64,000 bases of DNA from Nonomuraea sediminis (GTDB lineage: Bacteria; Actinomycetota; Actinomycetes; Streptosporangiales; Streptosporangiaceae): the NCBI RefSeq assembly GCF_018531495.1, contig NZ_JAHDTI010000002.1, positions 1,054,001 through 1,118,000 of the forward strand, given 5' to 3'. The notes beneath the pieces were generated by a model. The model was not told the origin of the DNA and did no database searches. It was given only the letters and a program-made list of their open reading frames with translations. Position 1 is the first letter of the stretch, and each line of letters starts with the position of its first letter. Made by a program: the position numbers and the translations under genes. This document shows, in pieces, positions 1 through 9,178 of this stretch.

Positions 1-1310
1 CGCTGCTGGGCCTCACGCCCGGCGGGTCGTGGGTCCAGTTGGCCGGCCTGGTGCGATCCTTCCTCGGGGAACCCGAGCCGCCGGCGCGGGACGAGCCGAT
101 CGGTGTCCGGGCCGGGGACCTGTTCGCGGTCGCGAACGCGGTGAGCGCCCTGCTCGACGCGCCCGTGACCATCGAAGATCGCAACCTGCGGGTGCTGGCG
201 TTCTCCGGCAGGCAGGACGAGGCCGACCAGAGCCGCGTGGAGACCATACTCGGGCGCCAGATGCCGGAGCGCTACCTCCGGCTCCTGGAGGAGCGGGGCG
301 TGTTCGGCCAGTTGTACGGCAGTGCCGGGCCCGTCCATTTCGACCTGCGGATTCCCGGTCTGCTCGCGCGGGCCGCCCTCGCGGTGCGCGCGGGCGACGA
401 GATCCTCGGCTCGATCTGGGCCACCGTCCGCGGCCCGCTGACGTCCACCAGGCAACAGGCCTTCGCGGAGGTGGGCAAGCTGGTGGCCCTGCACATGCTG
501 CATCATCGTGCGCGCTCGGACGCCGATCGGCAGCTGCGCTCCGAGCTCGTGGCGACGGCCTTGGGGAGCGGACCGGGTGCGAGCGCGGCATCGGTCCGTC
601 TCGGGCTGGGAGAGGGGCCGAGCGCTGTCATGGCATATGCGCTGTCGTCCCAGTGGGATGCCGAGCAGGCCGCGCGCGGTGAGGCGGCCCGCCGCCGCGC
701 CGCCGACGCCTTCGCCGTCCACCTGTCCGCGGTGCACCCGCGATCGGCCAGTGCCCTCATCGGCGACGTCGTCTACGGAATCATGCCGGTCCCGTCGTAC
801 GGCGAGGAGGGAGCGCGGCGGGCCAAGCGGATCGCGGCCGAGTTCCTCGAACGGATCGGGGAGCGGGGTCGCGGGGCGATCGGCATCGGCATGCCCAGCG
901 CGGGCGAGCAAGGTCTCGCGGCGCCGAGAGCCGACGCTGACCGGGTGCTGAGCGTGCTGCGGGCCGAACCCGGATCGCGGCCTGTGGCCGGGATCGACGA
1001 TCTCTACATCGAGGTGCTGCTGGCGGAGCTGTGGCAGTCGGTGGCTCCGTGGGGCCACCGACCCGACGGGCCGGTCGATCGGCTGCTCGCCTACGATCTC
1101 GCCCACGGCGGCCGCCTGGTGCCCACGCTGCGCGCCTGGTTGGACTCCTTCGGGGACATCCCCTCCGCGGCTGCGGCCGTGCACGTCCACCCCAACACGT
1201 TCAGGTACCGTCTGCGCAGATTGACCGAGGTCGGCGGCATCGACCTGGACGACCCGGAGCAGCGGTTCGCGGCGATGCTGATCCTCCGGCTCTACGAGTG
1301 CCGTTCGTAA
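1..1310 (+). CDS. PucR-type transcriptional regulator, 5' truncated by the window edge
   Basis: The reading frame is open from the first bases of the window, so the true start lies upstream. The visible 430 or so residues contain a GAF/PucR-like sensory region and end in a helix-turn-helix of the PucR C-terminal (HTH_30) type, with the signature HVHPNTFRYRLRRL followed by a stretch ending in FAAMLILRLYE. Members of this family regulate purine, amino-acid or alcohol catabolism in response to a metabolite. It lies about 100 bp upstream of the tryptophanase gene on the same strand, so it is the obvious candidate regulator of the catabolic locus that follows. The inducer is unknown. Confidence 0.85.
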   Translation, partial: LLGLTPGGSWVQLAGLVRSFLGEPEPPARDEPIGVRAGDLFAVANAVSALLDAPVTIEDRNLRVLAFSGRQDEADQSRVETILGRQMPERYLRLLEERGVFGQLYGSAGPVHFDLRIPGLLARAALAVRAGDEILGSIWATVRGPLTSTRQQAFAEVGKLVALHMLHHRARSDADRQLRSELVATALGSGPGASAASVRLGLGEGPSAVMAYALSSQWDAEQAARGEAARRRAADAFAVHLSAVHPRSASALIGDVVYGIMPVPSYGEEGARRAKRIAAEFLERIGERGRGAIGIGMPSAGEQGLAAPRADADRVLSVLRAEPGSRPVAGIDDLYIEVLLAELWQSVAPWGHRPDGPVDRLLAYDLAHGGRLVPTLRAWLDSFGDIPSAAAAVHVHPNTFRYRLRRLTEVGGIDLDDPEQRFAAMLILRLYECRS

Positions 1311-1413
1311 CCCGTCCACCAGTGCCCACCGCATTCTTCGTCGGCCGGCACGAATCCCCGTCTCGACCTGGGTTCCTACGCTCGCGGTGCGATCCACCGA
1401 CGAAGGAGCCAGC

Positions 1414-2766
1414 GTGGAGCCATTCAAGATCAAGATGGTCGAGCCGTTGCCCATGCTCAGCCGCGAGCAGCGGGCCGCCGCGCTCCGGTCCGCCGACTAC
1501 AACCTGTTCCGTCTGGGCGCCGACCAGGTGACGATCGACCTGTTCACGGACTCGGGCACCGGGGCCATGTCCGCGGCGCAGTGGGCGGCCCTGATGGTGG
1601 GCGACGAGTCCTACGCGGGGGCGCGCTCGTTCTTCCGGTTCGAACGGGTCGTCGGGGAGCTGACCGGCCATCCGCACATCCTGCCGACCCATCAGGGCCG
1701 CGCCGCCGAGCGCATCCTGTTCTCCTGCCTCCTGCGCCCCGGGCAGGTGAGCGTGAGCAACACGCATTTCGACACCACCCGCGCCAACGTGGAGCTGATC
1801 GGCGGCCGGGCCCTCGACCTGCCGTGCCGGGCCGCCGCCGAGCTGGACGGCAAGGAGCCGTTCAAGGGGAACCTCGACGTGGAGGAACTGGAGTCGCTGC
1901 TGGCCCGGGGTGTCGACGTCGGCTGCGTCGTCATGACCGTCACCAACAACGCGGGTGGTGGTCAGCCGGTCTCCATGGCGAACCTCGAAGCCGTCAGGCG
2001 GGTGTGCGACCGGCACGCCGTACCGTTCTTCCTGGACGCGGCGCGCTTCGCCGAGAACGCCTACCTGATCACCCAGCGCGAGCCGGGGTACGAGAGCCGC
2101 GCGCCCCGCCAGGTCGCGGAGGAGATGTTCGCACTCGCCGACGGCTGCGTGGCCAGCCTCAAGAAGGATGCCATCGCCAACATCGGCGGCCTCATCACGC
2201 TGCGCTCGGCCGAGCTGGCGGCCCGCTGCCGCGAGCTGCTCATCGCGACGGAGGGCTTCCCCACCTACGGCGGGTTGGCGGGCAGGGACCTGGAAGCGCT
2301 GGCCCAAGGCCTGCTGGAGGTCACCGACCCGGCCTACCTGCGTCACCGGGCCGACACCGCCACCTGGTTCGCCGACGAACTGGAGAGCGCGGGTTTCCCC
2401 TGCGTACGGCCCGCCGGTTGTCACGCCGTCTACGTGGACGCGCGCCGGGTCCTGCCGCACGTCCCCGCACGCCGGTTCCCCGCGCACGCCCTGGCCTGCG
2501 AGCTGTACCTGGAAGGCGGGGTTCGCGGCTTCGAGGTCGGCACGCTGAGCTTCGGCAGGGTCCTGGAGGACGGCCGGGAGGAGGAGGCGCCCCACGAGCT
2601 GCTCCGGCTGGCGTTGCCGCGCCGCGTCTACACCCGCAGCCACCTCGAGCACGTGGTCCGCTCGGCCGCGGCCGTCTCGGCCCGCGCCGGATCGATCTCG
2701 GGATACCGCATCACCGAGGCGCCGCGGTCGTTGCGGCACTTCACGGCGAAGCTCGTACCGGCATGA
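1414..2766 (+). CDS. tnaA: Tryptophanase (beta-eliminating lyase)
   Basis: This PLP enzyme is predicted to split L-tryptophan into indole, pyruvate and ammonia. The 450-residue length matches the tryptophanase/tyrosine phenol-lyase family. The PLP lysine is the second Lys of SLKKDAIANIGG (about residue 251). Family-discriminating positions favour tryptophanase over tyrosine phenol-lyase: Asp in FDTT (about 120), Val in GFEVG where the phenol-lyase has Arg, and His in LRHFTAKL near the C-terminus where the phenol-lyase has Phe. GTG at 1414 is chosen because AAGGAG lies 5 nt upstream. The stop overlaps the ATG of the next gene, so the two are co-translated. A related beta-lyase with another substrate remains possible. 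Confidence 0.82.
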   Translation: MEPFKIKMVEPLPMLSREQRAAALRSADYNLFRLGADQVTIDLFTDSGTGAMSAAQWAALMVGDESYAGARSFFRFERVVGELTGHPHILPTHQGRAAERILFSCLLRPGQVSVSNTHFDTTRANVELIGGRALDLPCRAAAELDGKEPFKGNLDVEELESLLARGVDVGCVVMTVTNNAGGGQPVSMANLEAVRRVCDRHAVPFFLDAARFAENAYLITQREPGYESRAPRQVAEEMFALADGCVASLKKDAIANIGGLITLRSAELAARCRELLIATEGFPTYGGLAGRDLEALAQGLLEVTDPAYLRHRADTATWFADELESAGFPCVRPAGCHAVYVDARRVLPHVPARRFPAHALACELYLEGGVRGFEVGTLSFGRVLEDGREEEAPHELLRLALPRRVYTRSHLEHVVRSAAAVSARAGSISGYRITEAPRSLRHFTAKLVPA

Positions 2767-3848
2767 GCCCGTGGCCCGAGGTTCGCACGCCCGCCCTGGT
2801 CGTGGACGAGGCGGTGTTCGAGCGCAACGTCGATCGCGCGATCAAGCTGATGGGCGCGCCGGGCAGGTGGCGGGCGCACATCAAGACGGCCCGCGCTGCC
2901 TGGGCCATCGCGCGGTTGCGCGAGAAGGGCCTGACCGCCTTCAAGGCGTCGACGACCGCGGAGGTGGCCGCGGCCCTGGCCGTGGGAGCTCCCGACGTGC
3001 TGCTGGCCTATCCCGCGCTGGGCCCGGTCCTGAGCCGCGCCGTGGAGCTGGCCGATGAGCATCCGGCCGCGCGGGTGTCGGTCCTCGTCGACTCGACCGA
3101 GGCGCTCGAGGCCGGGAGGTGCGGCAGGCTCGGCGCGTTCCTCGACGTGGACCTCGGGATGGAGCGCACGGGTGTCCCGGTGCGCGACCATGCCCGCGCC
3201 CTGGCGGTGGTGGAGTCACTCGCCACGCGCGGGATCGAGCTGCGCGGCCTGCACACCTACGACGGGCACCTCGCCGACCTGGCTCCGGACGAGCTCAGAG
3301 ATGGAGTGGCCGAGGAGGCGCGCGAGCTCGTCGCTCTCGCCGAGGGGCTGGAGAGGGCGGGACATCAGGTGCGGGAGCTGGTGATGGGCAGCACCTCCTC
3401 CTTCGCGGAGTTGCTCGCCCATCGGCTGCCGAGCCCCTGGATGGAGCGGCTGACGCTGGGACCGGGGACGATCGTCTACAGCGACCTGCGGACCGTCGAA
3501 CGGCTGGGCGGTGTGTTCCCGCCGGCCGCCACCGTGCTGGCCAGGGTGGTGAGCCGGCCGCGCCGGGGCCGGCTCACGCTGGACGCGGGCCTGACGGCGA
3601 TCGGCGTCGACGCCGGGCGGCCGCACGCGGCGGTGGCCGGGCGGCCGGAGTTGCGCGTCGGCCTGCCGTCGCAGGAGCACCTCCCGGTCGAGGCCCCCGA
3701 GGATGCCGCGCCTGCCGTGGGAACCCTGCTCTCGCTGGTCCCCCGGCACGTGGACACCGCCATCGCCCAGTTCGAGCGCATGTACGTGATCGGCAGGTCG
3801 GGCGACGTGCGCGTCGAGCCGATCGTCAATCACCGCGATCCGGCGTAG
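2763..3848 (+). CDS. D-threonine aldolase / D-serine dehydratase-like PLP enzyme
   Basis: This 361-residue fold-type III PLP enzyme has an alanine-racemase-type N-terminal barrel. The probable Schiff-base lysine is in HIKTAR (Lys41), the position of RPHVKTH in the family. The C-terminal metal site appears as QEH and, further on, PRHVD. The His-x-Asp pair resembles D-threonine aldolase, whereas D-serine dehydratases carry His-x-Cys. Expected chemistry is Mn-dependent cleavage of a D-beta-hydroxy amino acid or deamination of a D-amino acid. The start overlaps the tryptophanase stop (ATGA), and the 3' end overlaps the convergent ABC gene by 19 bp. The substrate is not determined by sequence. Confidence 0.75.
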   Translation: MSPWPEVRTPALVVDEAVFERNVDRAIKLMGAPGRWRAHIKTARAAWAIARLREKGLTAFKASTTAEVAAALAVGAPDVLLAYPALGPVLSRAVELADEHPAARVSVLVDSTEALEAGRCGRLGAFLDVDLGMERTGVPVRDHARALAVVESLATRGIELRGLHTYDGHLADLAPDELRDGVAEEARELVALAEGLERAGHQVRELVMGSTSSFAELLAHRLPSPWMERLTLGPGTIVYSDLRTVERLGGVFPPAATVLARVVSRPRRGRLTLDAGLTAIGVDAGRPHAAVAGRPELRVGLPSQEHLPVEAPEDAAPAVGTLLSLVPRHVDTAIAQFERMYVIGRSGDVRVEPIVNHRDPA

Positions 3849-4738
3849 TGGCACGCCACACGGTGCTCCCGCTCCCGCGCCCCGGCATGCGGGTCGGCCT
3901 CCCCGCAGAGCACCCGCTCCGGCAGAACCAGAGGGCCGGAGGGGCACTGCGTGTGGAAGCGGCACCCGGCGGGCGGGTGACGCGGGTCCGGGGCCTCCCT
4001 CTCGGGGCCGTCCGCCTCGCCGGTGTCCAGCAGCATCTTCGTGTAGGGATGCCGGGGGCTGTCCAGCAGGTCGTCCACGGGCGCGCACTCGACGATCCTG
4101 CCGAGGTGCATCACCGCGACGACGTCGCTGACGTAGCGGACGACCGCGAGGTCGTGCGAGATGAACAGCATGGTCAGCCCGAGCTCCCGCTGGAGAGAAC
4201 GGACGGTGTTCAGCACCGTGCCCTGGACGGAGGCGTCCAGCGCGGAGGTGATCTCGTCGGCCACGAGCACGCTCGGCCGGGATGCCAGCGCCCTGGCCAG
4301 CGCCACCCGCTGGCGCTGGCCGCCCGACAGGTGCGCGGGTAGCGCGGCGGCGACCTCGGGATCGAGGCCCACCAGATCGAGCGCCTTCCCGACTTCCTCC
4401 GGCCACGACCTCGCGCGCGTACGGTCGCCCGCGCGCAGAGCCTCGGTGATCGACGCCGCGATCGTCATGCGCGGGTCGAGGGAGGAATAGGGATCCTGGA
4501 AGACGAGCTGGATCGCTCCGGGACGGGGCGTGGCCCCGTCGACCAGGATCTGGCCCGCGCCGACCGGGATCAGGCCTGCCGCCGCGCGCGCCAGCGTCGA
4601 CTTGCCCGACCCGGACTCGCCGACGAGGCCGAGCACCTGGCCCGCCGGTATCTCCAGATCGATGCGGTTGACCGCGGTGAAGGCGCGGCGTCCCTCGCCC
4701 ACGCGTACGGACACGCCGCGGAACTCGAGCGTGCTCAT
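3830..4738 (-). CDS. Dipeptide/oligopeptide ABC transporter ATPase (DppF/OppF type)
   Basis: This 302-residue ATPase has Walker A GESGSGKS near residue 39, the signature LSGGQRQRVALARAL, Walker B ending in VADE, and the Opp/Dpp C-terminal segment with clustered cysteines (CRFHTQCP...VLCGEADPHA). It is the second nucleotide-binding subunit of a peptide/nickel-type importer. Its start overlaps the stop of the permease-ATPase fusion upstream (ATGA), so it is the last gene of the transporter operon. Confidence 0.9.
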   Translation of the reverse strand: MSTLEFRGVSVRVGEGRRAFTAVNRIDLEIPAGQVLGLVGESGSGKSTLARAAAGLIPVGAGQILVDGATPRPGAIQLVFQDPYSSLDPRMTIAASITEALRAGDRTRARSWPEEVGKALDLVGLDPEVAAALPAHLSGGQRQRVALARALASRPSVLVADEITSALDASVQGTVLNTVRSLQRELGLTMLFISHDLAVVRYVSDVVAVMHLGRIVECAPVDDLLDSPRHPYTKMLLDTGEADGPEREAPDPRHPPAGCRFHTQCPSGPLVLPERVLCGEADPHAGAREREHRVACHYAGSR

Positions 4739-6588
4739 GCTTCATCCTCCGGATGCCGTGGGTGCCAGCACGCCACCAGGTGGTGGTCGGCCTGCGGGGT
4801 CAGTACGGGACGTTCGTGCCGGCAGCGCTCGTCGGCATGGGCGCACCGGGCGGCGAAAGCGCACCCGGCCGGCCTTTCCCGTGGGTGGGGTTGCCTGCCC
4901 GGGATGGTGGCCAGGGGCAGATCGCGAGCGGTCGCCATGGTCGGCACCGCGGCGACGAGAGCCCTGGTGTAGGGGTGCAGGGCCGAGGTCGTCAGCCGGT
5001 CGACGGGAAGGTCCTCGACGACCGAACCGCAGTACATGACGAGCACGCGGTCGCACGCCCCGGCGATCGCGGCCATGTCGTGCGAGATCAGTAGGAGCGC
5101 GGCGCCCGATCCGCTGCTCAGCTCGCGCAGCAACCGCAGGATGCGGCGCTGGACGCTCACGTCCAGAGCCGTGGTGGGCTCGTCGGCTATGACAACCTCG
5201 GGCTCGCCCATCAACCCCATCGCGATCATGACCCGCTGCCGCATGCCGCCGGACAGCTCGTGGGGATACTGGCGGACGCGGTGGTGCGGGGCCGGTATGT
5301 GCACGCTGCGCAGCCGGTCGACGGCCCGCCCGAGCGCGGAGGCGCGGGGAAGCCCGTGGTGGACGCGCGAGACCTCCGCGAGCTGCGCCCCGATACGGAG
5401 TGCCGGGTTCAGCGAGGTCAACGGGTCCTGGAAGACCATGGACACCGACGAGCCGAGGGAGCGCCGCCGCCGGCGTCCCGTCATGGCGAGCAGGTCGGTC
5501 CCGGCGACCAGGAGACGGCCCGCGCGAACGTGCGCCGTCGCTCCGAGCAGCCCCGCGACCGCGAGCGCGGTGAGGCTCTTGCCCGATCCCGACTCGCCGA
5601 CGAGGCCCACGCGTTCGCCAGGGCCGATCTCCAAGGAGATGCCGTCCACGACGGTGATGTAGCTGCCGTCACCGGGGACGGCGACCGTCAGGTCCGCGAC
5701 GCTCACGACGGACTCCGGCGCGTCTTCGCTCGCCTCGGACCCCGGGGAATCCACCGGACGCGGAGGCCGGGCGAGGCTCCGCCGTACCCCGAGGATCTGG
5801 GCCAGCGCCTCTCCCACCAGGGAGAAGGTGATGCCGGCGAAGACGATCGCGGCGGCCGGCGCGAGCGCGGCGGACGGGTTGACGTAGATGTTGTTCAGGC
5901 CCTCGTTGAGCAGCCTGCCCCAGTCGTAGGCCGGCGACTGGACGCCCAGGCCGAGGAACGACAGCCCGGCGAAGGCGAGCAGGGCCTGGCCCGCGCCGAT
6001 GGTGGCGTTGACGACGAGCGGCTCGGCGATGTTCGGCAGGATGTGGCGGGCGAGCAGCCGCCCGCGGCCCACGCGGAACAGGCGGGCCGCGGCGACGTAG
6101 TCCTTGGCCGCGACGGTGGCGGCCAGATTCCTGGTGAGCCTGGCGAAGGAGGGCGCGCCCGCGACGCCGACGGCCAGCACGGCCCCCGTGGCGCCGGCAC
6201 CGAAGATGACGGCGAGCACCAGCACGAGCAGCAACCCGGGAAACGTCATGGCCAGGTCGATCGCGGCGGTGACCAGCCGCGCCGCACGCACTCCCAGGAC
6301 GGCGGGCAGGCCACCGGCGAGCGCTCCCAGGGCCACGCTGATGAGCGTCGCGAGCAGCGCCAGGCCGATCGAGAGCCGGGTGGCGACCATGACCCTGGCC
6401 AGGACGTCCCTGCCCAGGTCGTCGGTGCCGAACGCGTGCCCGGACTGGGCGGCCCGCAACGCCGCGTCCATGTCCACACGGGCGGCGGCCGCACCCCACA
6501 GCAGCGGGCCGAGGACGGCCGCGGCCAGCAGGAGCGAGAGGGCGATCACGGCGATCGCGCCGAGCGTGGTGTGGCGATGCCTTCGCAT
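4735..6588 (-). CDS. Fused DppC-type permease and DppD-type ATPase
   Basis: One 617-residue protein carries two transporter subunits. Residues 1-270 or so form a DppC-like permease: an N-terminal membrane segment, the motif HAFGTDDLGRDVLARV, several hydrophobic helices and the EAA-type loop around RLFRVGRGRLLARHILPN. Residues 290-617 form a DppD-like ATPase with GESGSGKS, the signature SGGMRQRVMIAMGL and Walker B ending in IADE, ending in the Cys-rich Opp/Dpp tail (CAFAARCAHADERC). The two halves are normally separate genes. The frame is continuous with no stop at the junction. It starts 1 bp after the upstream permease gene ends. Confidence 0.9.
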   Translation of the reverse strand: MRRHRHTTLGAIAVIALSLLLAAAVLGPLLWGAAAARVDMDAALRAAQSGHAFGTDDLGRDVLARVMVATRLSIGLALLATLISVALGALAGGLPAVLGVRAARLVTAAIDLAMTFPGLLLVLVLAVIFGAGATGAVLAVGVAGAPSFARLTRNLAATVAAKDYVAAARLFRVGRGRLLARHILPNIAEPLVVNATIGAGQALLAFAGLSFLGLGVQSPAYDWGRLLNEGLNNIYVNPSAALAPAAAIVFAGITFSLVGEALAQILGVRRSLARPPRPVDSPGSEASEDAPESVVSVADLTVAVPGDGSYITVVDGISLEIGPGERVGLVGESGSGKSLTALAVAGLLGATAHVRAGRLLVAGTDLLAMTGRRRRRSLGSSVSMVFQDPLTSLNPALRIGAQLAEVSRVHHGLPRASALGRAVDRLRSVHIPAPHHRVRQYPHELSGGMRQRVMIAMGLMGEPEVVIADEPTTALDVSVQRRILRLLRELSSGSGAALLLISHDMAAIAGACDRVLVMYCGSVVEDLPVDRLTTSALHPYTRALVAAVPTMATARDLPLATIPGRQPHPRERPAGCAFAARCAHADERCRHERPVLTPQADHHLVACWHPRHPEDEA

Positions 6589-6589
6589 G

Positions 6590-7525
6590 TCAGCTCTCCC
6601 TGACCGTCGAGCCCGGAGACAGGACGCCGAGCGCCGTGTCGACGAGCAGGTTCACCACCAGCACCGCGGTGCCGTAGACGAGCACGATGCCCTGGACGAG
6701 CGGATAGTCCTTCTGCTGGATGGACTGGACGATCGTGGCGCCCAGCCCGGGCCAGGCGAACACGGTCTCCACCAGCACGGTCCCCGCGATCAGGCCGACG
6801 ACGAGCATGCCCGCGATGGTCAGCGCGGAGGTGAGCACATTGGGCAGCGCGTGACGCAGGTAGAGCAGGCGGACGGGCAGCCGTTTGGCGCGTGCCGTCC
6901 GCATGTAGTCCTGGTCCAGGACGGTGAGCGTGTCCACGCGGACGACCCGCGACAGGCCGGCGATCGGCCCGGCCGCCAGCGCGAGCACCGGCAGGACGTA
7001 CGAGGCGGGGCCGCCTTTGCCCGCCACCGGCAGCCACTGGAGCGTGATCGCGAAAACGAAGACCAGGCCGACGGCGAGCAGGAACTCGGGGATGACGGTG
7101 AGCATCCCGGTGATGCCGGCGAAGCCGAGTTCGGCGGCGCGGCGGCGCCCGCCGTGGGTGAGGACGGCCATCGTGATGCCGAGCGGGAGCGCGACGGCGA
7201 GCGTCAGCGCGGTGGCGAGAAGGGACAGCTTGAGCGTTTCCGGCAGCCTCTCGACGATGATCGTGGAGACGGGCAGGTCGGAGCCGATGGATCTGCCGAG
7301 ATCGCCGCTGATCAGGCCGCGGACGTAGCCGAGGAACTGCTCCCACAGGGGCAGGTCCAGGCCCAGGGCGCTGCGCCGGGCCTCGACGAGCTCGGCGGGG
7401 GCGGTCGTGCCGAGCGCGGCCCTGACAGGGTCGCCGGGCACGAGATGGATCATCGCGAACGAGGCGGTGACCAGGATCGCCAGGGAGATGGCGAAGCGCG
7501 TGGCCCGCCGGAGGAGGAATCCCAT
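6590..7525 (-). CDS. Dipeptide ABC transporter permease (DppB type)
   Basis: This 311-residue membrane protein begins MGFLLRRATRFAISL and contains the DppB periplasmic loop (HLVPGDPVRAALG), six hydrophobic segments and the EAA loop YMRTARAKRLPVRLL facing the ATPase. It pairs with the DppC half of the fusion gene downstream. ATG is preceded by GAGG. It lies 6 bp downstream of the binding-protein gene, so it belongs to the same transcript. Confidence 0.92.
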   Translation of the reverse strand: MGFLLRRATRFAISLAILVTASFAMIHLVPGDPVRAALGTTAPAELVEARRSALGLDLPLWEQFLGYVRGLISGDLGRSIGSDLPVSTIIVERLPETLKLSLLATALTLAVALPLGITMAVLTHGGRRRAAELGFAGITGMLTVIPEFLLAVGLVFVFAITLQWLPVAGKGGPASYVLPVLALAAGPIAGLSRVVRVDTLTVLDQDYMRTARAKRLPVRLLYLRHALPNVLTSALTIAGMLVVGLIAGTVLVETVFAWPGLGATIVQSIQQKDYPLVQGIVLVYGTAVLVVNLLVDTALGVLSPGSTVRES

Positions 7526-7531
7526 GAGCCT

Positions 7532-9061
7532 CTACCGGGTGGTCATGCGGATGGACTGCGGGGACACCTCACCGGCGACGACCTCGAAGCGGGCGCCGCC
7601 GGCGAAGATCGGGATGGTGTCGTCGGCGAACGGGACGACGTCGACCCGCCGCACCAGGGCGCTCTCCGCGGCCAGCCAGTCGGTGCACCCACCGCCGCCC
7701 GCCGCCTTGGCGACAGCGCGTTCGTAGTCGGGGTTGCCGATGTGGGCGAAGTTCGACCCCTTGGGCGGTGTGGGGCCTGACACGAAGGGGGTCAGGTCGG
7801 TGGGCAGCGAGGCGCCGATGGGGAGCAGGGTGATGTCCCAGTCGCCGCTGCCGAACACGATCTGCGCGAACTCCCCGCGTACGGCCTGCTTCACGGTCAG
7901 CTCGATGCCGAGCGGCCGCAGCCGCTGTGCCATCAGTTCGGCCGTGGCGGTGGCTCTGGCGCCCAGTTCGGAGGTGTAGAGCAGGGTGAGTCCGAGGGGC
8001 TTGCCGTTCCTGCCCCAGCCTGCCTGCGCGAGCAGTGCCTTCGCCTGCTCGGGATCGTGCGCGGGCAGGTTGCCGGTGACGCTGTCGCCCGCGCACGCCT
8101 TCGGCTCCACCGTGACCAGGCTCTGAGTGGGCAGGCCTGTGCCGCCTGTGAGCGCCTTGGCGAGCTCAGGCAGGTCCAGGGCGGTGGCCAGGGCACGTCT
8201 GACCCGTTCGTCGGCCCCGGGGCGGCCCTTGGCCTGGTTGAAGAACATCTCGCCGAGTACGGCTCGCGCCTGACGGGTGAACAGCTTGGCCGCCTCCAGC
8301 CGTTGCCGGTCGGCGCCCCTGACGGAAGCCGCGTTGATCTGCCCGGCGAGCAGCAGGCTGGCGGCCGTCGTCTCGTTCTTGACGACCTTGAAGACGACCT
8401 TGTCGGGCAGGCCGGGTTCGGCGGAGGTGAGGCCGCCTGGCCCCCAGCGGTAGCCCGTCCGCTTGACCAGGGTGTAGTGGTCGTCGGCGACGGCCTCGGA
8501 GAGCGTGTAAGGGCCTGTCCCGTCGGCCCCGCGCTTGAGCAGACCGGGATCGCGCAGGCCGCGCGGGCACACGAGCAGGACGTCGGCGGTCTTCCTGAGG
8601 AGGAAGGGGTCGGGCTTGGTGACGGTGAGGGTGAGCGTCCCGGCCCTGTCGTCGGCTTTGGCCTTGAGCCCGGCCGGCACGTTGCCGCCGAGCAGTTGCG
8701 AGCCGTTGCGCGGGTCGGTGACGTAGGCGAAGTCGGCCGCGAGATCGGAAGGCTTCAACGGCGTCCCGCCGGCGCAGGTGATTCCCTTGCCGAGGGTGAA
8801 GGTCACGCCGGTGGGGCCCTGCTTCCACGAGGTGGCCAGGCCGGAGGTGATCGACCCGTCGGGCCGGAGGTAGACGAGGGAGTCGTACATGAACCGGCCG
8901 ATGGCGTGCGTGTAGGCCGAGCTGCTGGCCAGCGGGTTGAGGTTGTCGGGGTCAGCGGCGATGGCCATGGTGAACGTGCCGTCGGATGAACCCTGCCCGC
9001 CGTTCGCGGAACATGCCGCGGCCAGCAGCGCGAGCCCGCAGAGCGCCGCACGATGCCTCAT
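7532..9061 (-). CDS. Peptide ABC transporter substrate-binding lipoprotein
   Basis: This is a 509-residue solute-binding protein of the DppA/OppA (SBP_bac_5) family. The N-terminus MRHRAALCGLALLAAACS is a lipoprotein signal with lipobox LAAAC, placing it on the outer face of the membrane. Typical family segments follow (DPDNLNPLASSS, then GTGPYTLSEA, then FFNQAKGRPGADERVRRAL). ATG at 9061 is chosen because AGGAGG lies 7 nt upstream. An in-frame upstream start would break the signal peptide. It is the recognition subunit of the adjacent importer. The ligand cannot be read from the sequence. Confidence 0.92.
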   Translation of the reverse strand: MRHRAALCGLALLAAACSANGGQGSSDGTFTMAIAADPDNLNPLASSSAYTHAIGRFMYDSLVYLRPDGSITSGLATSWKQGPTGVTFTLGKGITCAGGTPLKPSDLAADFAYVTDPRNGSQLLGGNVPAGLKAKADDRAGTLTLTVTKPDPFLLRKTADVLLVCPRGLRDPGLLKRGADGTGPYTLSEAVADDHYTLVKRTGYRWGPGGLTSAEPGLPDKVVFKVVKNETTAASLLLAGQINAASVRGADRQRLEAAKLFTRQARAVLGEMFFNQAKGRPGADERVRRALATALDLPELAKALTGGTGLPTQSLVTVEPKACAGDSVTGNLPAHDPEQAKALLAQAGWGRNGKPLGLTLLYTSELGARATATAELMAQRLRPLGIELTVKQAVRGEFAQIVFGSGDWDITLLPIGASLPTDLTPFVSGPTPPKGSNFAHIGNPDYERAVAKAAGGGGCTDWLAAESALVRRVDVVPFADDTIPIFAGGARFEVVAGEVSPQSIRMTTR

Positions 9062-9178
9062 GGTGCCTCCTACCAGCGGAAGTGTGATGTGGCAGTCTGT
9101 GCCTCCTGCCTGCGCCGCCACCTCGTCCCGGTGCACGACAATCGGGGCCGTCACCTAGTCGGCCGTCACCAATCCGCA

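Noticed and set aside
1201..2739. Long minus-strand open frame opposite the tryptophanase gene
   Set aside because: It is antisense to a clearly conserved enzyme, has no family motifs or ribosome site, and is expected in high-GC DNA. Similar long antisense frames over the alkylsulfatase, NDH-2 and G6PDH genes were rejected for the same reason.
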